From positions 35,001 to 60,399 of the forward strand of contig LUCW03000553.1 in NCBI GenBank assembly GCA_001586965.3: a DNA stretch of 25,399 nt, given 5' to 3'. The notes beneath the pieces were generated by a model. That model searched no databases, was not told where the DNA came from, and saw only the letters and a program-made list of their open reading frames with translations. The position numbers and the translations under genes are program-made. Below are positions 19,658-25,399 of the stretch, piece after piece; the stretch's first letter is position 1; every line of letters begins with the position of its first letter. The stretch is from Sphaeroforma sirkka. Lineage: Eukaryota; Opisthokonta; Ichthyosporea; Ichthyophonida.

Positions 19658-20341
19658 TAGGTCTGGAGTTCGAAACTCGGCCCGGAATTTTTTCTTCTTC
19701 TTCGGTATAGGAAGAATATCAGCCAAGCGGGACACGATAGAGGGGTCCACAACTGCTGCTGCCGCTAGCTTCTTCAAGAGCGCTTCAGTGCGGTTCAATT
19801 GGCGTCGAGATTGAGAGGATCCAACCACTCGTTGTCGAGTTATGGCGTCCTCAACTTCGGCCCCAAGATTTGAGCTGGATGGAATGGTTTCTCCATCGAT
19901 GGCGAAACCGAAATTTTCGGACAGGTCCAATACTTCCTTTTCACTCCGGATTTGTGCTGGAGTGTCCTTTAGATGTGGAGTTATAATGCCCCCGACATTC
20001 GTATCCACGAATTTTCCAGCCTTTCGAAGTTTATCCCCAATATTTGACGGCACGTGGTCAGGGGGCAAGCTGGGGTCCTGAGCTTCACTCCTAGGTGATA
20101 CACGGACGCTGGCGAGCCTTTCCGAGGTAGTAGATACCTCTTCTTCCAAGGCTTTAGGATCCGACGAGTCATCCTCAGAATAATCCTCTGTACCAACCTC
20201 AGAATTTGATTCCCCAACAGTTTCCTCGGCAGGCTCAACTCCAGACAGGCTAGGTGTTTCCACAGGGACCTCAGGAACCTCGGCAGGCTTAGCAGGCTTA
20301 GAGCTAGCGGCTCCCTTGCTTTTAGAAGTACCCTTAGCCAT
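19658..20341 (-). mobile_element. Acidic gag-like reading frame downstream of LTR E
   Basis: On the minus strand, a frame starting MAKGTSKSKGAASSK at 20341 lies 79 bases after the end of LTR E and runs to the inverted LTR D. The N-terminal third is rich in Pro, Glu, Ser and Asp (stretch EDYSEDDSSDPKALEEE). The C-terminal third is basic and helical (SQSRRQLNRTEALLKKLAAAA, then PKKKKK). Placement directly after a 5' LTR and leader suggests the first gene (gag region) of this LTR family. I see no diagnostic domain, and it does not resemble the gag unit at 16751. It could also be an unrelated captured sequence. Confidence 0.5.
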
Positions 20342-20420
20342 AGTATTTGCTGGATAGTAAATCGATGTCAGACAGTCTAGAAGCAGTACACTACTGTAAC
20401 AACTAGATAACTGAAAAATA

Positions 20421-21014
20421 TGTAAACTTCGATGGAAATTACTAGGTTTCAAACTATATTAAACTAAAATACAATTTAGTCAATTAGGATTTAGCAGTGG
20501 TAGCTTGTGTAAGAATGATCGGGACTGCCTCTTGTTAAGAGCCTAAATATCCTCGATCACACAAGGCGTACCTCTAGCTGTTCTTTATTGAATAATTTTC
20601 ACTAGAAGTACTAAGTGTTCATGACCACTTGCCTAATTTGTAAATAGACATAATAACGTAAGTCATGTTAATACATTAGCTGATATAAATAAAGTTCCAT
20701 CTGAAGAAAAGTTAAAAAAAGAAAAAGACTTATTGGATTTTGGAGATTGGCGGGAGGACCAAAATCTATAAGTAGTAGTTCGGAGATTATAAAATTTAGT
20801 TTATAATATCCTACATCTACTAATGTCTCAAATAGGTCCAAGTAGATGAGTCATACCAAATACCTAGGCTATTGGAGCCATCAAAGTGAATTTAGAACAC
20901 TTTGGAAATATTGGAAAAAGAGCTTGTACTAAATTATTTAAAATACAAATAAAACCAATGTATTATCTCAATTGATCTTGATATTTTAGACTGACCGGAG
21001 GCCGTATTTCTACA
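20421..21014 (-). repeat. LTR copy E, inverted relative to D
   Basis: A 594-bp LTR on the minus strand, beginning TGTAGAAATACGG at 21014 and ending GAAGTTTACA at 20421. It is the 3' LTR of the minus-strand pol unit, because the polypurine-type tract abuts it. It also occupies the 5' LTR position for the acidic reading frame on its other side. Confidence 0.95.
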
Positions 21015-21024
21015 TAGCCCCCAG
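21015..21024 (-). other. Polypurine-type tract before LTR E
   Basis: The minus strand reads CTGGGGGCTA directly before the LTR, identical to the 10-mer before LTR B. It is the expected position of the plus-strand primer. Confidence 0.65.
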
Positions 21025-21379
21025 TAGCTTTTAGAACTACGAACGTACGTTAAGATACGATCTAGTTGGTAAAGCGAAAACCAAAGTAAAAAACGGTTTC
21101 GGTCATGACTTATCGAGTAAGTATGTGCCTATATGTACGAGTTCAAGACTCATGTTGTACTCTATGTCGTTTCGTATTTGGTCCAGTAACCATTTCCGAT
21201 GTAGGCACCTTACGTTTATTATTTGGTAAGGTAATAGCCAAAGGCTGTTCTTCATTAGTAAGTAAGTTTGAACAATTTTCTGCACTGTTGGTAAGCAGAT
21301 CAGAAAGTTTAGTCACGTAGGAAGTAGGTGGCAAATAGGGAATTTCAAATTCGTCAGGGTTTGTAGTCACCTGAGGAAC
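21025..21379 (-). other. Region between pol and the 3' LTR
   Basis: This lies downstream of the pol coding region on the minus strand. A short minus frame of about 75 residues (about 21370-21143) begins MTTNPDEFEIP and has basic patches NKRK and TKRHR. Its role is unknown. The rest is untranslated sequence leading to the polypurine-type tract. Confidence 0.4.
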
Positions 21380-21979
21380 CCTTTTCGTTTATCTCGTGTG
21401 TTCTTATGTAAACGCTTATACCATTTCTTATTAAAGATACGAAGAAAGTCGCGAAAAATTCACGAAATGCATCGGAGGTTAGCCAAGCTACTGTCCCATC
21501 CATGAAACGGGTCTTGTAGTAAGTGTAACCGTCTTCGGAAGTTTTATCAATTATATCTTTGACTTGTGACTCCATAACTGGTATATCAGAATCAAATGAG
21601 CGAGCGAATGAGAGTTCGGAGGTAGGGATACGGTGAGTGCCTAGATTGGTTGCGCTAGTACCATCAATGTTATTCACTTCGTAAGTATCACTCTTCTCAT
21701 CATGGTAGGAAATAACAAAAGGTCCTATCGTCTTAGAAGAGAGTTCGGTAACGTTGGCGTTTCGATTTATAATGTTAACGTAATCGCCGACTTTGAACTG
21801 AACAATGTTCTTAGTGTTATTCCATCGGTCATACGCTTTAAGTAGGACGCGATTTTTGTGCTCGAGTAAACAGGGGTAAACAACGTTCTGCATATGCTCG
21901 ATCCTTTGTAGCCACGGGGTAGAGTGTTTCTCGGGCGCAGTTTTATCAAACGTTGCTTGTAATTCACTATAGCGGTCAA
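21380..21979 (-). other. Pol part: integrase C-terminal region
   Basis: It contains FKVGDYVNIINRNANV and a small beta-rich segment (FVISYHDEKSDTYEV), comparable to the DNA-binding C-terminal domain of integrases. A second segment (TSEDGYTYYKTRFMDGTVAWL) looks faintly like a chromo-type or SH3-type fold, but this is a weak impression. No clear chromodomain is present, unlike in the fossil at 11680. Confidence 0.55.
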
Positions 21980-22600
21980 AGAAATAGTGAAACGGGAGTG
22001 TTCCAGTTTGAGGATTCATGCAGTTATTCATTTGAGTCTGAACCCATTTCAAATGATAAGGCCACATATCCTCAACGTCGTCTAGTGCGGTACGCAAGAG
22101 TTTTTTAAGTTCTCTATGACGTGTCTCATTTGCACCCTGCGTTTGAGGTTTGTAAGGAACACCACGCCTATGGGTCATGCCTGATACGAGTATAAGTGCC
22201 TCCATTACGTCGGTACAAAACTCACTACCGTTATCAGAACATAGTACTCGGGGGAAACCGAAGTCATTGAAGACATGATAGCATAATTCTGCCACTGTTT
22301 GTGGACGTTTGTTCGGTATTGCATAAAGCAAGTTATAGCCCGAAGCCACACATAAGAAATGACAGATATATACATCGCCAGTATGCTTGGATCGCGGGAG
22401 TTTAACCAAATCAACTATGACTCGGCGCATCGGTTGGTCTTCTGTCACACTTTTTAGGGGTGCCCAACCGTATCGCTTGATCTGGTTCTTTTCACAATCA
22501 GTACAGCGTCGGTATACTTCACGTATGGTTTCTTTCAGCGCCGGGTGATCAAGCCCTGCACGAATAGCCATTTTATAAGTATGCTCATATGCTCGATGCG
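21980..22600 (-). other. Pol part: DDE integrase
   Basis: A zinc-binding HHCC segment (H-x-x-x-H ... CTDC, about 22595-22495) is followed by the catalytic core. The core acids are in VIVDLVKLP (about 22412), LCSDNGSEF (about 22235) and GANETRHRE (about 22127), with 35 residues between the last two (DD35E). This enzyme inserts the element's DNA into the host genome. Confidence 0.9.
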
Positions 22601-23051
22601 TTAAATTATGTATAATTTTAACTCTACTTTCGAGCTCCTCTAAGTCAGTCAGATTCTGCGTAACGCTGGCTGGATGAACCATAGTCCTGTTGGAAAGGGC
22701 AACCTCAGTATCAGGAGGGGTAGAGTCCTGAGATACATAATTGACAACATTGGATTGTTGAAGTATCTTCTTCAGTTGTTTCGCAACTCCTGGCTGTTCT
22801 TTAAGCAGCGCTTTAAGTAGTTGAGTGCGAGCTTCAGGTTCTCTTAGAGTTTTGAGTCTTTGATCCATGGCCTTAGCTAGTTCCATGTTTTTACGATCTA
22901 ATGCCGTTTCAATCGGCATTACCTCGACTGCAATCTTGTTGGGTGCATGTGTTGTACGAGTCTTGAGCTTTTGTTCAAACTCTTTAGACTCCTCTAGTTT
23001 AGCTAAGAATTCGGTTGAGGGTTTCCACTTAGTGGTACCTGCAGGACCGAT

Positions 23052-23414
23052 GCGACAAACAATGGTGTGTTTCCAAGGCGTCTTCTTAATAGAATAGGAT
23101 CCCTGATACAAGAACGTGTCGGTTTCACGGTCGACATAAATAGGTTCGTCTTGAATCATATTAATTAAATCACGTATCCATGGGTCGGAGTTACGTAAGG
23201 GACAACACAGCGTAATGGTAGATTTAGTAATATTAACATAATTTAACAACTGTGCGATAAGTTGACAAGGTGGGTTAGCCCACGCATTATGCTTTGATAA
23301 GTCAAGCTGAAATGCATCACCTTTAGGATGAGTCAACGACCTATATTCAGAAACCTGTTTGTTATGTTCTGCGGCGAACATATCAACAGTAAATGGACCC
23401 CATCGTGATTGAGC
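23052..23414 (-). other. Pol part: methyltransferase-like segment
   Basis: Between RNase H and integrase lies a segment reading FTVDMFAAEHNKQVSEY, then AWANPPCQLIAQLL, then ITLCCPLRNSDPWIRDL. The layout (D-x-FA..N ... NPP-x ... hydrophobic strand ... PW) resembles the Dam/N6-adenine methyltransferase-like domain known after RNase H in DIRS-type elements, where NPPx/DPPx is the catalytic motif. The chromovirus fossil at 13250-13050 has the same layout. Function is inferred, not shown. Confidence 0.6.
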
Positions 23415-23489
23415 GAGGTTAAACCATTTCTTATTTAGCATCCAATCGGTTGCTAATAACTCTTTGACTGTTTTCTGGTAGTCGGGCAC

Positions 23490-23873
23490 AAGTCGAGAGA
23501 GCATGTCAGGAAGATGGTTATGTATTCCTGGAATGTGTGTTATATTAAAAGCGAACTTGGCAATAATGTCATGCCAGCGGCTCACCAACTGTGAATCAGG
23601 GTTCATATCTTTTAAGTATGTTAAAGACTTTTGATCACAGGCGACAGTAAAGTAACTTCCATAAAGGTAGTCTTTAAACTGTCTTAGCGCAGTAACTATA
23701 GCAAGGAGCTCTTGTTTAACGGTAGGGTAATTCCGTTGACTCTTATTATAACTCTTGCTAAAGAATTGTATGTAGCGCGGTTTACCATTTATCGTTTGGT
23801 AAAGCACTCCACCTACCGCTCGATCTGAAGCGTCGGTTGCTACTTGGAATGGGACACCATCTACAAGGTACTG
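23490..23873 (-). other. Pol part: RNase H
   Basis: The segment contains VATDASDRAVGGVLYQ, YPTVKQELLAIV and FTVACDQKSLTYL, and ends IPGIHNHLPDMLSR. This is the Ty3/Gypsy RNase H that removes RNA from the RNA-DNA hybrid. Confidence 0.9.
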
Positions 23874-24009
23874 CATGATGGGTGCGTCCATTACTTTACT
23901 TTTGACTAGTTTAAATGCATCATCACATTCTTTAGTCCAAAGCTTTCCCAAAGGTCCTTTGTGCAGCCGTAGGTGACTGAAAGGCTTTTAAGTAATGAGA
24001 AATATGCGG

Positions 24010-24670
24010 TACCGAATCCGAGAAGAAGTTAACAAACCCACACACAGAGTTCACATCTCTTCCAGTAATTGGTGTTGATAAATCCAACAGAAACTGTTTC
24101 TTGCCAGGATCAATTTCTACCCCTGCTGCAGATACTTTGTAGCCAAGTAAGTGTATAGTATCTTTAGCAAAAGAACACTTGTCTTCGTTAATCTTAAGTT
24201 TAGCATGATTAAGTCGCTTTAAGACTTCTTTAACGAGTTTAGCATGTTCATGTGCTGTCTTTGTAAAGATAACTATATCATCTAAATAGACTGATACGTT
24301 ATACGACAGGTCCGCAAATAGTTCCATCATAACTTGTTGGAAGAAAGAAGGTAACATGTGTAAGCCTTCAGGTGCACCTTTAAACTGGTACTTCTTACCT
24401 TGCCAAGTAAAGGAAAAGTATTTCCTATGAGGCTCATATATCTGTAGTTGATGGAATGCAGCTTTTAAGTCTATCTTGGAAAAGATAGTCGCACCCTCCA
24501 TTTTGCGTAGTATCTCGCTTATCTTAGGTAAGGGAAAACTATGTTGCAGAATTAGTTTGTTGATTGGCGACAGGTCTAGTACTACTCTTGTTTTACTAAA
24601 CGTTCCATCAGATTTATATTGATCGACCGCTAAGAGAGCTAAGTTAACTGGGGTTACATCATAATTGATT
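24010..24670 (-). other. Pol part: reverse transcriptase
   Basis: Ty3/Gypsy-type reverse transcriptase: RVVLDLSPINK, FSKIDLKAAFHQLQI, GAPEGLHMLPSFFQ and the active-site motif YLDD (about 24280), followed by HLLGYKVS. These are palm and finger blocks 2-7 in the family order. Confidence 0.92.
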
Positions 24671-24959
24671 TCAATTAGACCCTGTTTTAACCAATCTTTG
24701 ATTTGGGTTTTGACAACGTCTTTGTGTCTCCAACTCACGTAGTTATGTGAAGGACACTTTAACTTAGAGAAGTCGACGTTTGTTAAGTCAAGTCTAACGT
24801 ACCCATTAGAGAACTTAAACATACACCAGTCAGTTATTGCAATCTTCCTGTTTTGTATAATTAAGTCCATAATTATATCGGTGAAGTGCGGAATCATATC
24901 CTTTGCTTCACCTTCCGGAGGTTTAGGTATCTTTAACATATTATCATCTGACTGATCTT

Positions 24960-25255
24960 TATTCGGGTCCAGCCCATTAGGCAGACCAGTGAGTGTTATA
25001 CCTAAACTGAGAAGATCAGTCATACCTATAATTAAATCGTATTTCTGAGACATGTCAGTAACGATTAGGTGAGTCTTCACTTCTCTTCTATCTGACAGCA
25101 TTATGTGTGCATAGTCAATGGCTTGTTCGCAAGTAGTAACTTTGCCATTTCCCAAGATTAAATCAGTTGTTTCGTTATGGACAGCCATATCTGTAGCGTA
25201 GGCTACTCGGCATGAGATAGCAGAGACTTCAGCCCCTGGATCGAATAGTGCCATA
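24960..25255 (-). other. Pol part: aspartic protease
   Basis: Retropepsin-like segment: the catalytic-loop region (GAEVSAIS), then IVTDMSQKYDLIIGMTDLL, the typical hydrophobic end of such proteases. It would cut the polyprotein into working parts. The same segment recurs at about 14940-14680. Confidence 0.8.
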
Positions 25256-25381
25256 ATTTTTCTCCATTTACGAAAACTGTTTGAAAGATACGTTCATCTC
25301 CTTTGGTATAGATTTTATTGAACATTTTCTCATAATCTTGCTCTAGTGCGCACATATGGTACTGTCAGTGTTTAACTTGGA

Positions 25382-25394
25382 CCGTATTTCTACA
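25382..25394 (-). repeat. 13-bp match to the LTR outer tip
   Basis: TGTAGAAATACGG on the minus strand equals the first 13 bases of the LTR family, and the sequence on both sides differs from the LTR. It lies just upstream of the protease region and may mark the boundary of the unit or a short remnant of a terminal repeat. Confidence 0.55.
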
Positions 25395-25399
25395 CTTAT

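Larger units (their letters stand above)
21380..25380 (-). mobile_element. Long Ty3/Gypsy-type pol region with extra domain
   Basis: The largest element piece in the window. In order on the minus strand it has protease, RT, RNase H, a methyltransferase-like segment, a helical linker, a DDE integrase and a C-terminal region. Coding is preserved over nearly 4 kb, with about one break or frame change, so it is fairly young. The order RT-RNase H-integrase and the residue patterns are those of Ty3/Gypsy elements. Its 3' LTR is copy E. No gag is present to its right within the window; a 13-bp match to the LTR tip occurs at 25382-25394. The fragments at 13944-15060 are relatives of this pol. Confidence 0.9.

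Noticed and set aside
19664-19682. TGGAGTTCGAAACTCGG after LTR D as a tRNA primer-binding site
   Set aside because: It resembles a T-arm but is too close to the TGG to represent a tRNA 3' end, and the same bases are part of the minus-strand reading frame.
13360-21014. The repeated ~590-bp units as a CRISPR or satellite array
   Set aside because: The copies are far apart, in mixed orientation, have TG...CA ends and adjoin retroelement coding sequence, so they are LTRs.
1-25399. tRNA, rRNA or other structured RNA genes
   Set aside because: No cloverleaf with matching A and B boxes and no rRNA-like core was recognised on reading; a covariance-model scan was not possible here.

Overview
The window comes from a eukaryote, most likely a unicellular protist. 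It holds a gene with ten GT-AG introns and no bacterial-type operon. It also has long (TA)n/(TG)n microsatellites and a dense nest of Ty3/Gypsy-type LTR retroelement fossils. I cannot name the species from sequence alone.

Positions 1-1200 are microsatellite-dominated DNA, and 1201-2650 shows no recognisable gene. Positions 2651-7385 (+) carry the one clear host gene, a half-size ABC transporter of the ABCB type, closest in motifs to ABCB10/Mdl1-like proteins. Its eleven exons join with compatible phases into about 699 residues, a membrane domain followed by one complete ATP-binding domain. A poly(A) signal overlaps its stop codon. Positions 7390-9330 are intergenic, with an imperfect 30-bp inverted repeat, G-runs and a dispersed 22-bp repeat, followed by a short telomere-like TTTAGGG tract at 9334-9397.

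From about 9.5 kb to the right end nearly everything is retroelement fossil. In order these are: (1) an old A-rich, T-poor Ty3/Gypsy gag-protease-RT remnant (+, about 9540-11380); (2) a chromovirus remnant (-, about 11680-13340) with a methyltransferase-like domain, an integrase and a chromodomain; (3) a rearranged 2.3-kb element (13360-15698) between two same-sense LTRs, whose two internal pieces point in opposite directions; (4) a partial inverted LTR (15703-15842); (5) an unassigned stretch with tandem repeats (15843-16750); (6) a gag-type gene (+, 16751-19050); (7) two nearly identical LTRs in inverted orientation (19063-19657 and 20421-21014) around an acidic gag-like reading frame; and (8) a long, fairly young pol region (-, about 21380-25255) with protease, RT, RNase H, a methyltransferase-like domain and integrase.

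Two observations stand out. A Dam/N6-adenine-methyltransferase-like segment with an NPP/DPP motif occurs in the pol of two different DDE-integrase elements, between RNase H and integrase in the better preserved one; that position is best known from DIRS-type elements. The LTRs also form an unusual pattern: an almost perfect 0.6-kb inverted repeat, and one LTR that serves as the 3' end of the pol unit and the 5' end of the acidic-ORF unit.
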